The notes beneath the pieces are model-generated. The model was not told the origin of the DNA. It searched no databases and saw nothing but the letters and a program-made list of their open reading frames with translations. Below, piece after piece: positions 19,125-30,461 of a stretch of 64,000 nt of DNA (position 1 is the first letter of the stretch; each line of letters opens with the position of its first letter). The translations under genes were made by a program, and so were the position numbers. The DNA lies in NCBI RefSeq assembly GCF_000427335.1, contig NZ_ATMR01000007.1, positions 172,012 through 236,011 of the forward strand. The letters run 5' to 3'. This stretch comes from Winogradskyella psychrotolerans RS-3. GTDB lineage: Bacteria > Bacteroidota > Bacteroidia > Flavobacteriales > Flavobacteriaceae.

Positions 19125-19144
19125 ATTCCTGCGAAAGCAGGAAT
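19125..19144. repeat. ATTCCTGC-hairpin-GCAGGAAT just before gltD
   Basis: The same palindrome as at 4704-4723. Read on the gltD strand it has the TTTC loop and is three bases from the ATG. Confidence 0.85.
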
Positions 19145-19213
19145 CTCACCCTGACTTTCTAATTTTAATTCTACTATAAGTTTATTTTTTTCTCCAACTA
19201 ATTGGATTTGGAA

Positions 19214-22200
19214 TTACGCTATTTCTAATTCCTCAAACATTTGTTCCTCTGTCTCTAAACGCTTTAAAGCACGTTTGTATTCCGTTGGCATCACCCGAAC
19301 AAAATTGTTTAAACTCGTCTCCCAATCTGCTAATAATTCAGCACCTCTTTTACTATCTGTAAATTTTACATGATTTTCAATTATTGCTTTTAAATCAAGC
19401 GCATCTTTTTTAAGAATCTTTTCAAATTCTATGGTTTCTGTATTACATAATCCATTTACAAATTTGTTTTCAGGATCATAAACATAAGCAATACCACCAC
19501 TCATTCCGGCAGCAAAATTTCGTCCTGTTTTACCAAGAACAATTACTTTTCCACCCGTCATATATTCACAACAATGATCACCAACACCTTCTACAACTGC
19601 TATTGCTCCAGAGTTTCTGACAGCAAAACGTTCACCTGCAATTCCGTTGATATACGCTTGCCCTTCCACAGCTCCAAACAAACAAACATTACCAATAATG
19701 ATATTATCTTCTGCTTTGAAATCTGCTTTTGTTGGCTTCTTAACAATTAGTTTAGCTCCAGACAAACCCTTCCCTAAATAATCATTGGTATTTCCTTCTA
19801 ATTTGAAGGTCAACCCGTGCGCTCCAAAGGCACCAAAACTCTGTCCGGCTGAGCCTTCAAAATTGATATTCAACGTATCTTCTGGCAAGCCTAAATGACC
19901 ATATATTTTTGAAATTTCGTTACTCACAATAGCTCCAACCGTACGATTTGTATTTTTAATTGGATAAGACAAAGTCATCTGTTCTTTTCTATATAAAGCA
20001 CGATGCGAATCTTTAAGAATCGTAAAATCTAAAACGTTATCTAGATTATGATCTTGCTTTTCAGTATTCTTAACTGTCATTTTACTGTAAGCTTCTGGTC
20101 GGTATAAAATTGAAGATAAATCCAAGCCTTTAGCTTTATAATGCGTAATTGCTTTATTGGCGTTTATTTTATGTGTCTGACCAATCATTTCAGCCATAGA
20201 TCTAAATCCTAATTCGGCCATAATCGCTCTTAATTCTTCAGCGATATAATAGAAGAAATTAATGACATGTTCTGGCGTGCCTTTAAAGTTTTTACGCAAG
20301 GTTTTGTCTTGAGTTGCGATTCCAACAGGACAGGTATTTAAATGACATTTTCGCATCATAATACAACCTGAAGCCACTAATGGCGCCGTTGCAAATCCGA
20401 ATTCTTCCGCACCTAATAAGGCTGCAATTGCAACATCTCTACCCGTTTTTAATTGTCCATCGCATTCAACAACAATTCGACTTCTTAAATTATTAAGCAC
20501 TAAGGTTTGTTGTGCTTCGGCTAAACCAAGTTCCCAAGGTAAGCCCGCATGTTTTAATGATGTTAAAGGGGATGCTCCTGTACCTCCATCGTAACCCGCA
20601 ATTAACACAACATCTGCTTTTGCTTTGGCGACTCCTGCAGCAATTGTTCCTACCCCAACTTCTGAAACAAGTTTTACGTTAATTCTAGCTTCGCGATTTG
20701 CATTTTTTAAATCGTAAATTAATTGTGCTAAATCTTCAATTGAATATATATCGTGATGTGGTGGTGGAGAAATTAAACCTACAAATGGTGTTGAGTTTCG
20801 AGCTGCAGCAATCCATGGTAATACTTTTTCACCAGGCAACTGACCACCTTCTCCAGGTTTTGCTCCCTGAGCCATTTTTATTTGAATCTCTTTCGCATTC
20901 GTTAAATAGTGAGAAGTAACTCCAAAACGACCCGAAGCAACTTGCTTTATCGCAGAATTTCTGCTATCTCCATTTACATCGGGTTGAAAACGTCTGCGGT
21001 CTTCTCCTCCTTCACCTGAATTAGATTTTCCTCCAATTCTATTCATGGCAATCGCTAAATTTTCATGAGCTTCACGAGAAATTGACCCATAAGACATGGC
21101 TCCTGTTTTAAATCGTTTTACGATATCTGTCCAAGGCTCTACTTCTTCAATAGGAATTGGGTCGATATTATTAAATTCAAACAAGCCACGAATGGTCATT
21201 AAATTTTCGGACTGTTCATTAATTGTTTTTGCATAAACATCATAACTAGCCTGATCACTTAATCGAACTGCTTGTTGCAATTTTGCTACCGTTGTAGGGT
21301 TAAACAAATGCTTCTCTCCATTACGTCTCCAACGGTAATCACCTCCAATATTGAGTCCTAAACGCTTATCAACTTCTGTATTTGGATACGCATACTTGTA
21401 GCGCTTATCAATTTCTTTTTCGATTTCATACAAGCCTATACCTTCAATTCGCGAAGCTGTATATGGAAAATATTTTTCAACAAATTGAGAGTTGAAACCA
21501 ACGATTTCAAATATCTGAGAACCTCTGTAAGAATGTAATGTAGAGATCCCTATTTTGTTCATCACTTTTAAAATACCTTTTCCAATAGCTTTGTTGAAGT
21601 TATCCACTGCTTTTTGCTCATCCATTCCCGTAATGAAGCCTTCTTTTACTTGCGCTCTGATGATTTCATTTACCATATAAGGATTTACAGCACTTGCACC
21701 ATATCCAAATAAAGTTGCAAAATGATGTGGCTCACGTGGTTCTGCAGATTCAATAATAATATCAAAATAAGAACGCTTACGTAAACGATTCATCTGATGG
21801 TTTACATAAGAACACGCTAATAACGACGGAATTGGCGCCATAGCTTTACTTACACCTCTATCAGATAGAATGATAATATTTGTTTTTCTTAATAATGCTT
21901 TTTCAATTTGAATAATTACATTGTCTAAAGCATCCTCCAATCCATTAAGACCTTTATCTTTCTGGTACAACATTTCTATGGTTTCAGCTTTAAAGCCTTC
22001 AACATTAATATGTCGGATTTTATCTAAATCATCATTTGAGATTACAGGATTCTGAATTTTTAATTTTCTACATTGGCGTTCTGTAATACTGAAAATATTT
22101 CTATCCTTACCTAATGACAAGCTAATATCAGTTACAATTTCTTCTCTAATTCCATCTAAAGGTGGATTGGTAACCTGAGCAAATAATTGCTTAAAATAGT

Positions 22201-23728
22201 TAGAAATGATCTGTGGTTTGTTTGACAAAACGGCTAAAGGTGTGTCAGTTCCCATAGAACCTAAAGCTTCCTTAGAATTTATAGCCATTGGTGTAATAAC
22301 TTCTTGAATATCCTCGAACGTATAATTAAATAAACGCTGTCTTGTTTTGATATCTAAAGTTTCAATTGGACATGTTTCTCCTGTATAAGGAATGTCTTTT
22401 AAATGTAATCTCGTTTTATCTAACCATTCTTGATATGGTCTTTCTTTAACAATTTTACTTTTTATTTCTTCGTCATTAATAATTCGACCTTGGTTCATGT
22501 CCACCAAGAACATTTTTCCTGGCTCTAAACGGCCATGACTTTCTACATCTTCAGGAGCAATATCAACAACTCCAATTTCAGAAGACATAATTAATTTACC
22601 ACTTTTTGTAACTGTATATCTCGATGGTCTTAAACCATTTCTATCTAATAGTGCTCCAATATAATTTCCATCTGTAAATGGTACAGAAGCAGGTCCATCC
22701 CATGGCTCCATAATACAAGCATTATAATCGTAGAATGCTTTTCGTTCTGGCGACATTGTAGCGTGTTTTTCCCAAGCTTCAGGAATCATCATCATCATGA
22801 CTTCTGGCAATGAACGTCCCGTATGCGTTAATAGTTCAACAACCATATCCATAGACGCTGAATCTGATTTTCCTGGTAAAATGATTGGAAACAATTTATC
22901 TATTTGCGGACCGAAGACTTCACTTTTCATAATTTCTTCTCGAACACGCATTCGGCTCACATTACCACGCAATGTATTGATCTCACCATTTTGACACATA
23001 AAACGGAATGGCTGCGCCAATTCCCATGTCGGCATCGTATTGGTTGAAAAACGTTGATGCACTAATGCTAAACGCGTTACTAAATCTGATTCTTGTAAAT
23101 CTTTATAATACGGCCCAATATCTTCAGGCATAATAATACCTTTATATATCAATGTATTCATTGACAAACTAGAGACGTAAAAATAAGCGCTTTGAGACAT
23201 TTTAGATTTCCGAACCGTATGTTCCGTTATCTTACGCGCTGCATATAGTTTTGCTTTAAAATCAGCTTCAGAAACTTCATTCGATTTCCCAACAAAAAGC
23301 TGCTCAATATTTGGTTCTGATGCTAAAGCTATTTCACCTAATTGTGTAGAATCTACAGGCACTTCTCTCCATCCTATAACAGTAAGACCTTGAGCAATGA
23401 TTTCTTTTTCGAAAGTATCTTTACAAAATTTATATTGATTTCTGTTTTTTGGCAAGAAAACCATACCTACAGCATATTTCCCTTTTACAGGAACTTTAAA
23501 CCCACAAACGCGTTTAAAATAAGCATGAGGAATATCTATTAAAAGACCTGCTCCATCACCTGTTTTTCCATCAGCACTTACACCTCCGCGATGCTCTAAT
23601 TTTACCAGTATTTCTAAGGCGTCATGTATAATTTGATTTGTCTTTTCTCCTTTTAGATTACAGATGAATCCTGCACCACAATTTTCGTGTTCAAATTCTG
23701 GTAAATAGAGCCCTTGTTTCTTAAACAT
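19214..23728 (-). CDS. gltB: Glutamate synthase, large (alpha) subunit
   Basis: GltB combines glutamine and 2-oxoglutarate into two glutamates. It is an N-terminal-nucleophile amidotransferase: the 16-residue propeptide ends at N16, so mature protein should begin at C17 (CGAGFICN). The FMN/TIM-barrel synthase domain includes [10 protein letters not shown], and [12 protein letters not shown] is the loop near the FMN site. The 3Fe-4S cluster is [19 protein letters not shown]. The C-terminal beta-helix domain completes 1504 residues. It is divergent from the porin-amt pair. Confidence 0.97.
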   Translation of the reverse strand: MFKKQGLYLPEFEHENCGAGFICNLKGEKTNQIIHDALEILVKLEHRGGVSADGKTGDGAGLLIDIPHAYFKRVCGFKVPVKGKYAVGMVFLPKNRNQYKFCKDTFEKEIIAQGLTVIGWREVPVDSTQLGEIALASEPNIEQLFVGKSNEVSEADFKAKLYAARKITEHTVRKSKMSQSAYFYVSSLSMNTLIYKGIIMPEDIGPYYKDLQESDLVTRLALVHQRFSTNTMPTWELAQPFRFMCQNGEINTLRGNVSRMRVREEIMKSEVFGPQIDKLFPIILPGKSDSASMDMVVELLTHTGRSLPEVMMMMIPEAWEKHATMSPERKAFYDYNACIMEPWDGPASVPFTDGNYIGALLDRNGLRPSRYTVTKSGKLIMSSEIGVVDIAPEDVESHGRLEPGKMFLVDMNQGRIINDEEIKSKIVKERPYQEWLDKTRLHLKDIPYTGETCPIETLDIKTRQRLFNYTFEDIQEVITPMAINSKEALGSMGTDTPLAVLSNKPQIISNYFKQLFAQVTNPPLDGIREEIVTDISLSLGKDRNIFSITERQCRKLKIQNPVISNDDLDKIRHINVEGFKAETIEMLYQKDKGLNGLEDALDNVIIQIEKALLRKTNIIILSDRGVSKAMAPIPSLLACSYVNHQMNRLRKRSYFDIIIESAEPREPHHFATLFGYGASAVNPYMVNEIIRAQVKEGFITGMDEQKAVDNFNKAIGKGILKVMNKIGISTLHSYRGSQIFEIVGFNSQFVEKYFPYTASRIEGIGLYEIEKEIDKRYKYAYPNTEVDKRLGLNIGGDYRWRRNGEKHLFNPTTVAKLQQAVRLSDQASYDVYAKTINEQSENLMTIRGLFEFNNIDPIPIEEVEPWTDIVKRFKTGAMSYGSISREAHENLAIAMNRIGGKSNSGEGGEDRRRFQPDVNGDSRNSAIKQVASGRFGVTSHYLTNAKEIQIKMAQGAKPGEGGQLPGEKVLPWIAAARNSTPFVGLISPPPHHDIYSIEDLAQLIYDLKNANREARINVKLVSEVGVGTIAAGVAKAKADVVLIAGYDGGTGASPLTSLKHAGLPWELGLAEAQQTLVLNNLRSRIVVECDGQLKTGRDVAIAALLGAEEFGFATAPLVASGCIMMRKCHLNTCPVGIATQDKTLRKNFKGTPEHVINFFYYIAEELRAIMAELGFRSMAEMIGQTHKINANKAITHYKAKGLDLSSILYRPEAYSKMTVKNTEKQDHNLDNVLDFTILKDSHRALYRKEQMTLSYPIKNTNRTVGAIVSNEISKIYGHLGLPEDTLNINFEGSAGQSFGAFGAHGLTFKLEGNTNDYLGKGLSGAKLIVKKPTKADFKAEDNIIIGNVCLFGAVEGQAYINGIAGERFAVRNSGAIAVVEGVGDHCCEYMTGGKVIVLGKTGRNFAAGMSGGIAYVYDPENKFVNGLCNTETIEFEKILKKDALDLKAIIENHVKFTDSKRGAELLADWETSLNNFVRVMPTEYKRALKRLETEEQMFEELEIA

Positions 23729-24041
23729 ATTTCAATAAAATTTCAAGGTTTTTACACCTTATTACTCCTCTAATATATATTCAAAAAATTGATTTAAAAA
23801 ATAGTTGAAACACTTTTCCCATATCGATAGTTAAGCGCATTCAGAATGAAAATATTGCAATAATAACGGGATATAATGATGAATAAACAATTATAAATAT
23901 TCAACAAAAATCACACTTTATTGCGAAAACGTCTAAAACAAGGATATAGAACTAAATATAATTTAAACATTACGGGTTTTTACTCAATTTATGAAAATTC
24001 TAATTATCGATATAATAAAAAAATCACTTGATTTAATTTTA

Positions 24042-24060
24042 ACCCTAAATTTTATAGGGT
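24042..24060. promoter_or_regulatory. Operator-like inverted repeat ACCCTA-N7-TAGGGT
   Basis: Perfect 6-base arms with an AT-rich spacer. A second, nearly identical element starts 52 bases downstream, and both sit in a longer shared context (TTTTAACCC...TATAGGGT). The regulator is not identified. Confidence 0.55.
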
Positions 24061-24093
24061 ATAAAATTGAATATTCATAAAAATTACATTTTA

Positions 24094-24113
24094 ACCCCAT
24101 TTTTTTATAGGGT
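24094..24113. promoter_or_regulatory. Operator-like inverted repeat ACCCCA-N8-TAGGGT
   Basis: The second copy, with one arm mismatch. Its right arm falls about 17-22 bases upstream of the predicted -7 box, over the -33 zone, so a bound protein would directly affect polymerase. Confidence 0.55.
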
Positions 24114-24129
24114 GTAAATAAAGATTATA

Positions 24130-24137
24130 TAGATTTG
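24130..24137 (+). promoter_or_regulatory. Predicted -7 box of the porin-amt promoter
   Basis: TAGATTTG matches the Bacteroidota -7 consensus TAnnTTTG exactly and lies 32 bases before the porin ATG. No good -33 TTTG is seen at the normal distance, which fits a promoter that needs an activator. Confidence 0.55.
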
Positions 24138-24168
24138 ACTCGAACTAACTATTATTAAATATATTATT

Positions 24169-25200
24169 ATGAAAAAATTACTTACGCTTTCAATGTTCTT
24201 TATTGCATTTGGTTTATTTGCTCAAGAAGAGGAAACTGAGGAAAAAAAATCCTTTACTATTAGCGGTAGCGTTGACGCCTATTACCAAACCTACATATCT
24301 GCCCCTGATGATGCTGGCGCAACATTCGGTACAGCTTTCGCAGATAAATCAGGTTTCGCCTTTGGTATGGGTAATATAATTGCCAGCTATGAAAGTGGCA
24401 AAGTAGGTGCCGTTTTAGATTTAGTTACAGGACCAAGAGGTGGTGCCGCTACATTTAATACTGACATTGTTGATGGTATTGTAAACCAAGCATATGTTTA
24501 CTGGAATGTTTCAGAAAAGACAACCTTAACAATGGGACGTTTTAATACATTTTTAGGTTACGAAGTAATTGCTCCAGCAGCAAACTTTAACTATAGCACA
24601 TCTTACCTATTCTCTAGCGGTCCTTTCTCTCACATGGGCTTAAAAGCAGATTTTGCTTTATCTGATGATTTTAGTTTAATGCTAGCCGTTATGAATCCTT
24701 GGGACACTAATGATACATCTACAACTGGCGAATATTCATTTGGAGCGCAATTAGGCTATTCTGGTCAATTCTTAAATTTTTATTATGACAGTGGAAACAA
24801 CGGCGGATTAGGTTTTGAAGTTGATTACACAGGTGGCTTTGATGTTTCTGATGCCTTTTTCTTAGGAATCAACGCAGCCTACAATGATAATGATGGAAGT
24901 GGTTTTTATGGTGCTGCTTTATATCCACAATATGCTACATCTGAAGATTTTAGCATTGGCTTAAGAGGCGAGTATTTTGCTTTACATGGTGAAGTTGATG
25001 ATTTTGACTACCCAAGTGTATTTGGAGTTACATTAACAGGTAGCTATACCGTAGATAGTAACTTAATAATTAAGCCAGAGTTTAGATTAGATTCTTTAAC
25101 TGATGCCGATGGAGGTATATACGGTAATGTTATTGACAATGATGGCTTAGCAGCTAGTAGTCTAAGTGCTTTTACTTTAGCCGCTATCTACACATTCTAA
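24169..25200 (+). CDS. Outer-membrane beta-barrel porin (OmpL-like) linked to amt
   Basis: A secreted protein of 343 residues with an N-terminal signal peptide (MKKLLTLSMFFIAFGLFAQ, cut near residue 19). Alternating short beta strands follow and the protein ends in phenylalanine (AAIYTF), as outer-membrane barrels do. The general look is that of the putative beta-barrel porin-2 family. The amt start is 28 bases after its stop, so it probably admits ammonium or small nitrogen compounds through the outer membrane; that substrate is inferred from the neighbour only. Confidence 0.8.
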   Translation: MKKLLTLSMFFIAFGLFAQEEETEEKKSFTISGSVDAYYQTYISAPDDAGATFGTAFADKSGFAFGMGNIIASYESGKVGAVLDLVTGPRGGAATFNTDIVDGIVNQAYVYWNVSEKTTLTMGRFNTFLGYEVIAPAANFNYSTSYLFSSGPFSHMGLKADFALSDDFSLMLAVMNPWDTNDTSTTGEYSFGAQLGYSGQFLNFYYDSGNNGGLGFEVDYTGGFDVSDAFFLGINAAYNDNDGSGFYGAALYPQYATSEDFSIGLRGEYFALHGEVDDFDYPSVFGVTLTGSYTVDSNLIIKPEFRLDSLTDADGGIYGNVIDNDGLAASSLSAFTLAAIYTF

Positions 25201-25228
25201 ATCACAACACTAACTAATTTCTACTATT

Positions 25229-26527
25229 ATGATATATAATTTTTTAACAATACTCCCAACTCTAGCAGCAGTGCAAGATGCCGCTGAACCTACAGAAGTC
25301 GAAGCCGCAGTTGCAGCAATAAATAGCGACATGGGAATGCTTTGGATGTTGATTTCAGCAATTCTAGTATTCTTTATGCAAGCTGGATTTACGCTAGTTG
25401 AAACAGGTATGACGCGCTCCAAGAACGCAGCCAATATCGCCATGAAGAACTTACTAGACATCTGTGTCGGTTCATTGACCTATTGGTTTGTTGGTTACTC
25501 TTTAATGTACGGAGACACATCTAACGGATGGTTTTTCTGGAGTGGCTTAATGCAAGGAGAAGGAGCTGATTTATTATTCCAAACTATGTTTGCTGCAACA
25601 GCTGCAACTATTGTATCAGGAGCAATTGCAGGTAGAACAAAATACTCTACTTATGCTATTTTTTCTATAGTGATGACGGCATTAATCTACCCAATTGCTG
25701 GTGGATGGCAATGGCAAGGATCTGGTTGGTTAACAGAACTCGGATTTATTGACTTTGCAGGATCTTCAATTGTACACTCTGTTGGCGGATGGGCTGCTTT
25801 AGTTGCCGCTTACATGGTAGGCCCAAGAATAGGAAAATTTGTAGATGGAAAAGTAATGTCTATACCTGGACATAACCAAGTACTCGCAACATTAGGTGTT
25901 TTTATCCTATGGTTAGGATGGTTTGGTTTTAATGGTGGTTCTCAACTTGCTTGGGGAGGTGCAGACTCTATCGCAGCGTCTAATGTTGTTTTAATAACAA
26001 ACTTAGCAGCAGCGGCCGGTGGTTTAGGCGCACTAATAACGACATGGATCTGGTACGGAAAACCAAATCTACCACAAACTTTAAACGGAGCTTTAGCTGG
26101 TTTAGTAAGTATTACTGCTGGCTGCGGAAACATGTCTACATTAGGTGCGATTTTAGCCGGACTAATTGGTGGTATTATCGTTGTATTCTCTATAGAATTT
26201 ATTGAGAAAAAACTTAAAATTGATGATGCTATTGGCGCTGCCTCTGTTCACGGTGTTGCCGGAGTTTGGGGAACAATCGTTATTGGTCTTTGGGGAATTG
26301 ATGGAGAAACAGGAATAGGCCTATTTAATGGCGGAGGATTTACTCAATTAGGCGCTCAGGCAACTGGAGTGGTAGCTTACGCCGCTTGGTCTATTGGATT
26401 GTCATTCATTATTCTAAAAATATTAAAATCTACAATGGGTCTTCGTGTTAGTGAAGAAGAAGAACTAGTTGGACTTGACCTTTCTGAGCATGGTGAAATT
26501 GCTTACCCAGGAAAAAGAGAAAGATAA
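25229..26527 (+). CDS. amt: Ammonium transporter
   Basis: Amt imports ammonium across the inner membrane as a trimer. The protein of 432 residues has eleven or so hydrophobic segments. The pore histidine pair is visible as H183 (SSIVHSVGGW) and H341 (GAASVHGVAG). FMQAGFTLVETGMTRSKNA is the family N-terminal signature. The segment before the first helix (about 30 residues) is negatively charged. A strong terminator follows, so no PII gene (glnK) is co-transcribed downstream. Confidence 0.95.
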   Translation: MIYNFLTILPTLAAVQDAAEPTEVEAAVAAINSDMGMLWMLISAILVFFMQAGFTLVETGMTRSKNAANIAMKNLLDICVGSLTYWFVGYSLMYGDTSNGWFFWSGLMQGEGADLLFQTMFAATAATIVSGAIAGRTKYSTYAIFSIVMTALIYPIAGGWQWQGSGWLTELGFIDFAGSSIVHSVGGWAALVAAYMVGPRIGKFVDGKVMSIPGHNQVLATLGVFILWLGWFGFNGGSQLAWGGADSIAASNVVLITNLAAAAGGLGALITTWIWYGKPNLPQTLNGALAGLVSITAGCGNMSTLGAILAGLIGGIIVVFSIEFIEKKLKIDDAIGAASVHGVAGVWGTIVIGLWGIDGETGIGLFNGGGFTQLGAQATGVVAYAAWSIGLSFIILKILKSTMGLRVSEEEELVGLDLSEHGEIAYPGKRER

Positions 26528-26586
26528 TTAACTTGTAACATTCTTTCATATAAGTTTAAATTGATAATTAATTTAGTTGTTAGAAT

Positions 26587-26620
26587 AAAAACCTTCGAAG
26601 CCTAACCTTCGAGGGTTTTT
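26587..26620 (+). terminator. Terminator after amt
   Basis: A 13-base stem (AAAACCTTCGAAG with CTTCGAGGGTTTT) directly followed by T's, 60 bases after the amt stop. Confidence 0.85.
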
Positions 26621-26651
26621 GCTTTAATACTGTTTTATAATTACACAAAAA

Positions 26652-26684
26652 AAATCCTCAGAAGTTTAAAATTTCTGAGGATTT
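26652..26684 (-). terminator. Terminator of the leu-ppc operon
   Basis: A perfect 12-base stem AAATCCTCAGAA/TTCTGAGGATTT. On the minus strand it is followed by a run of T's, 22 bases after the ppc stop. Confidence 0.85.
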
Positions 26685-26706
26685 ATAATATTATAAACTT
26701 TTTGTT

Positions 26707-29286
26707 TTATGCTGAATTACGACTCGCGTTAATATTACCAAATAAAGAACGCGTTACCATCTTCTCAAAGATTTTAATCTGCTCTTCATCTCGTACCTCA
26801 GCTTTTTCTAGCTCTTGTATTTTCTTTAAAGCATATTGTTGAATCGTTAATAACGGCAACACAATAGATTCTCTTACTGCAATCGATGCCTTTCCTGATG
26901 GCTCTTCTTGCATTAATTCTTTATAACCTGTGAGTTTTAAAATTAAACGTTTTGAGGTTTCATATTCTTTATATATCACATTCCAGAATTCACCATATTC
27001 AGGATCTTCCGCCATATATCTAGTTAAACCAAAAAACGATTTAGATAAAGACATCATACTATTTTCAATAAGAGTTTTAAAGAAATCTGATGTTTTAAAC
27101 AAGGTCTGAACTTTTTCAAATTCATTAGTATCCTCATAATGTTTTAAAGCCGTTCCGACTCCAAAAAAACCAGGTACATTTTGCTTTAATTGACTCCATG
27201 AACCGACAAAAGGTATTGCTCTTAGGTCTTCAAAAACTAAGCCTTCAGATTTTCCACGTTTAGATGGACGACTTCCAATATTGGTTTTCGCATAATATTT
27301 AAGCGTACTCATGTTTTCCAAATAAGGTATAAACTTCGGATGTGCTTTAAAATTCACATAAGCCTCATAACTTCTACCAGCCAAATCCGTCATTACATCT
27401 CTATTTTCTTGAGACATGCTCAAATCCTTAGTACTAAGACTATTTCCAATACCTGAACTTATTAATTGCTCAAGATTATATTGTGAAGATTCTAAGGTTC
27501 CGAAATTAGAACTTATCGTTTGCCCTTGTATGGTTAACTGCACTTCTTCATCCTCAATCGTTGGTCCTAAAGATGCATAGAAATTATGCGTTTTTCCCCC
27601 TCCTCTTGCAGGAGGTCCACCACGACCATCAAAGAAAATAACTTTGACACCATGTTCTCGAGACACTCTAGTTAAATTTTCTTTCGCTTTATAAATTGCC
27701 CAGTTAGCCATTAAATAACCACCATCTTTAGTACCATCACTAAAACCAAGCATAATAGTTTGCTTATTACCACGAGATTTTAAGTGCTTAGCATATTCTG
27801 GATTCGAATACAACTCTTCCATTACTGCTGGTGCATTTTCTAAATCTGTAATCGTTTCAAAAAGCGGTCCAATATCTACGGTTAATTTATCATGAAACGC
27901 CACCAACTTCAACATCGCAAACAATTGCATTACGTTTAACGTTGTTTGATTATTACTAATTATATAACGATTAGCAGCCTTTTCACCATTCGTTTCCTGA
28001 ATGGTTTTTATAGCTTTCATTGTATTTAAAGCTTTTAAAGTTTCTTCATCTTTTATTAAAGTTAAATCAACTTCTCCTTTTACCTTAGATAAAATATTCA
28101 CTTGTTCCTTTTCCGATAAATCATGATAATTCTTAGGAAATATTTCACTTCCACTCTTTATGAGTGCATCCACCATATCATTGAAAAACTGATCGTGCTT
28201 ACGACTATCTTGTCTGATATCTAAATTCGCAAAATGAAATCCGAACAAATGTGTTTTGTTAATAAGACTATTGAGTTCATCTAAATAAAGTGATTGATGC
28301 TTTTCAATAATTACCTGCTTTACTGCTTTTAATTCTGAAACAAAATAAGGCAACGTTATATCAGAAGGCTCATTTGTAATAATATTGTAAAGCTCGCGCT
28401 CTAAATTACCCATTCGATCTTCAACACCTTGAAACGTTAATTTTCGTTTTAATTGTCTTACATTTCTATAGTAGCTCTTTATAACTGAGAGACGTAATCT
28501 AGCAGCAACTTTTAATGTAATCTCTGGCGTTACAAAAGGATTTCCATCTCTATCACCTCCTGGCCAAAAACCAATATTGATAATATCGTTTTCAATCTGT
28601 TTACCATCATAAATATTTTGCTGAATATAATCGTAAATCGTTCCAAAAGATTTATAAAACACATTCTCTAAATACCATATTAAACTCACTGCCTCATCAA
28701 AAGGTGATGGTTTTTCGTGCTTAAAAAATGGTGTTTTACCAAGTTGTGCTAATAAATCATTAATTCGCAATAAATCATTTTCACGAATAGCTTCCGTTAA
28801 ATCGGTTATAATTCCTAAAACAGAACCCGGATAAAATTGCGTTGGATGCGCTGTTAATACAATACGTACTTTAAACTCTTCAAGATATTTTTGAAGTGTT
28901 TCTAATTTATTTTCCGCCGTAACGGTTTCTTTCAAATTACGCAACGTACCAATACCGTCCATATTATTTACAACCGGAAAAGCAGCATCTTCAATAGCAT
29001 CAAACAATACCACCTGTCTCTCTATATATTGAATAAATCGAAATAATAAATTAATTTGACTTTCAGGAGAGCGTCTGGCTTGATACTTTTCGAAAAACGA
29101 ATCAACAATTGTCGTTGGATCCTCTTGATGCGTAAATCCCTTTTGACAAGTTTCGTGAAACAAGGGCAATAAAGCACCTGTTTTTGTTATGGTATCAAAA
29201 GGCAACGTCATAAATATACTATTGTATATCTGATACTTAGACAATACGTTTTGATTAAATCGTGTTAATTTTGGTTGTGTGGGCAT
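26707..29286 (-). CDS. ppc: Phosphoenolpyruvate carboxylase
   Basis: Ppc carboxylates phosphoenolpyruvate to oxaloacetate, refilling the TCA cycle. Catalytic motifs seen are LTAHPTQF (N-terminal third), GFSDGTKDGG and FFDGRGGPPARGGG. The length of 859 residues is normal. It starts 9 bases after the leuB stop on the same strand, without a terminator between, so it appears to be the last gene of leuA-C-D-B-ppc. That pairing links oxaloacetate supply with branched-chain synthesis. Confidence 0.95.
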   Translation of the reverse strand: MPTQPKLTRFNQNVLSKYQIYNSIFMTLPFDTITKTGALLPLFHETCQKGFTHQEDPTTIVDSFFEKYQARRSPESQINLLFRFIQYIERQVVLFDAIEDAAFPVVNNMDGIGTLRNLKETVTAENKLETLQKYLEEFKVRIVLTAHPTQFYPGSVLGIITDLTEAIRENDLLRINDLLAQLGKTPFFKHEKPSPFDEAVSLIWYLENVFYKSFGTIYDYIQQNIYDGKQIENDIINIGFWPGGDRDGNPFVTPEITLKVAARLRLSVIKSYYRNVRQLKRKLTFQGVEDRMGNLERELYNIITNEPSDITLPYFVSELKAVKQVIIEKHQSLYLDELNSLINKTHLFGFHFANLDIRQDSRKHDQFFNDMVDALIKSGSEIFPKNYHDLSEKEQVNILSKVKGEVDLTLIKDEETLKALNTMKAIKTIQETNGEKAANRYIISNNQTTLNVMQLFAMLKLVAFHDKLTVDIGPLFETITDLENAPAVMEELYSNPEYAKHLKSRGNKQTIMLGFSDGTKDGGYLMANWAIYKAKENLTRVSREHGVKVIFFDGRGGPPARGGGKTHNFYASLGPTIEDEEVQLTIQGQTISSNFGTLESSQYNLEQLISSGIGNSLSTKDLSMSQENRDVMTDLAGRSYEAYVNFKAHPKFIPYLENMSTLKYYAKTNIGSRPSKRGKSEGLVFEDLRAIPFVGSWSQLKQNVPGFFGVGTALKHYEDTNEFEKVQTLFKTSDFFKTLIENSMMSLSKSFFGLTRYMAEDPEYGEFWNVIYKEYETSKRLILKLTGYKELMQEEPSGKASIAVRESIVLPLLTIQQYALKKIQELEKAEVRDEEQIKIFEKMVTRSLFGNINASRNSA

Positions 29287-29295
29287 TATCTTAAA

Positions 29296-30414
29296 TTATA
29301 TTATTGTTGACTGCCCTAAGTGGATATTCTTAAAATTGAGATTAGTATCTTTTGGATTGTAGATAAAATCTTCAATAAAGTCACCAACATTAGAGGTCGT
29401 CACCGTATTTACCACCGAATTTATATCTGGTGTTGTGATGTTTAATTTTAACGATTTTTCTACAGCTAACCTAATTAATTCGGCTTCATTATGTAACTCG
29501 AAATGACTCAACAACATAGCAGCAGATAAAATTGACGCAATCGGATTTGCAATCCCTTTATTAGCTGCTTGAGGATATGAACCATGAATAGGCTCAAACA
29601 TCGCATACTTATCTCCAACTGAAGCTGACGCTAATAAACCAATAGAACCACCGATAACACTAGCTTCATCGCTAATAATATCACCAAACATATTTTCAGT
29701 TAAAATAACATCGAACTGTTTTGGATTTAAAATCATCTGCATCGCTGCATTATCTACAAATAAAAAGTCGAGTGTTACATCAGGATATTGCTGCGCAACT
29801 TCTTTCACTACGCGTCTCCAAAGTCGAGATGTTTCTAGCACGTTAGCCTTATCTACTAAGGTTACTTTATGACTTCTATTTTCAGCGGCAACAAATGCCA
29901 AATGTGCAATGCGCTCTATTTCTTCACGAGAATATCCACATAAGTCCGATGCATAATCACCATCTTCCGACGTATGTTTTTCACCAAAATAAATACCTCC
30001 AGTCAATTCTCTATAAATAGAAATATCTGTACCCTGAATGATATGCTTCTTTAGAGGAGATTTATCCAATAATGTTTTATAAGCTTTTACAGGTCTAATA
30101 TTAGCATACAAACCCAACTCTTTACGTAATTTAAGTAAGCCTTGTTCTGGACGTACTTTTGCTGAAGGATCATTATCATATTTAGGATCACCGATAGCTC
30201 CAAATAAGATGGCATCACTTTTTTTACAAAGTTCTAATGTTTTCTCTGGCAGAGCATCATTATGCTTATCTATGGCAACGGCACCAACATCTGCCGTTGT
30301 AAATTTAAAATTATGATTAAATTCCGAAGCAATTGCTTTCAAAGCCTTTATAGCTTGATTTGTAACTTCTGGACCAATACCATCACCTGGTAAAATTGCT
30401 ATGTTTAATTTCAT
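29296..30414 (-). CDS. leuB: 3-isopropylmalate dehydrogenase
   Basis: LeuB oxidatively decarboxylates 3-isopropylmalate with NAD. The protein of 372 residues carries the isocitrate/isopropylmalate dehydrogenase features LPGDGIGPEV at the N-terminus, RELTGGIYFGE, and the metal-binding ENMFGDIISDEAS. It lies 47 bases after leuD. Confidence 0.95.
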   Translation of the reverse strand: MKLNIAILPGDGIGPEVTNQAIKALKAIASEFNHNFKFTTADVGAVAIDKHNDALPEKTLELCKKSDAILFGAIGDPKYDNDPSAKVRPEQGLLKLRKELGLYANIRPVKAYKTLLDKSPLKKHIIQGTDISIYRELTGGIYFGEKHTSEDGDYASDLCGYSREEIERIAHLAFVAAENRSHKVTLVDKANVLETSRLWRRVVKEVAQQYPDVTLDFLFVDNAAMQMILNPKQFDVILTENMFGDIISDEASVIGGSIGLLASASVGDKYAMFEPIHGSYPQAANKGIANPIASILSAAMLLSHFELHNEAELIRLAVEKSLKLNITTPDINSVVNTVTTSNVGDFIEDFIYNPKDTNLNFKNIHLGQSTII

Positions 30415-30461
30415 CGAAGAAAAATCAATTCCCGAATTAACGAAAATCTTACGTTTAATTA

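Larger units (their letters stand above)
23729..24168. promoter_or_regulatory. Divergent gltB / porin-amt control region (440 bp)
   Basis: No gene is present. Toward the porin side there are two inverted-repeat elements (24042-24060 and 24094-24113) and a matching Bacteroidota -7 box (24130-24137). The gltB side is AT-rich with a small hairpin (AAGGT...ACCTT near 23741-23760), and I see no clear operator there. Confidence 0.55.
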
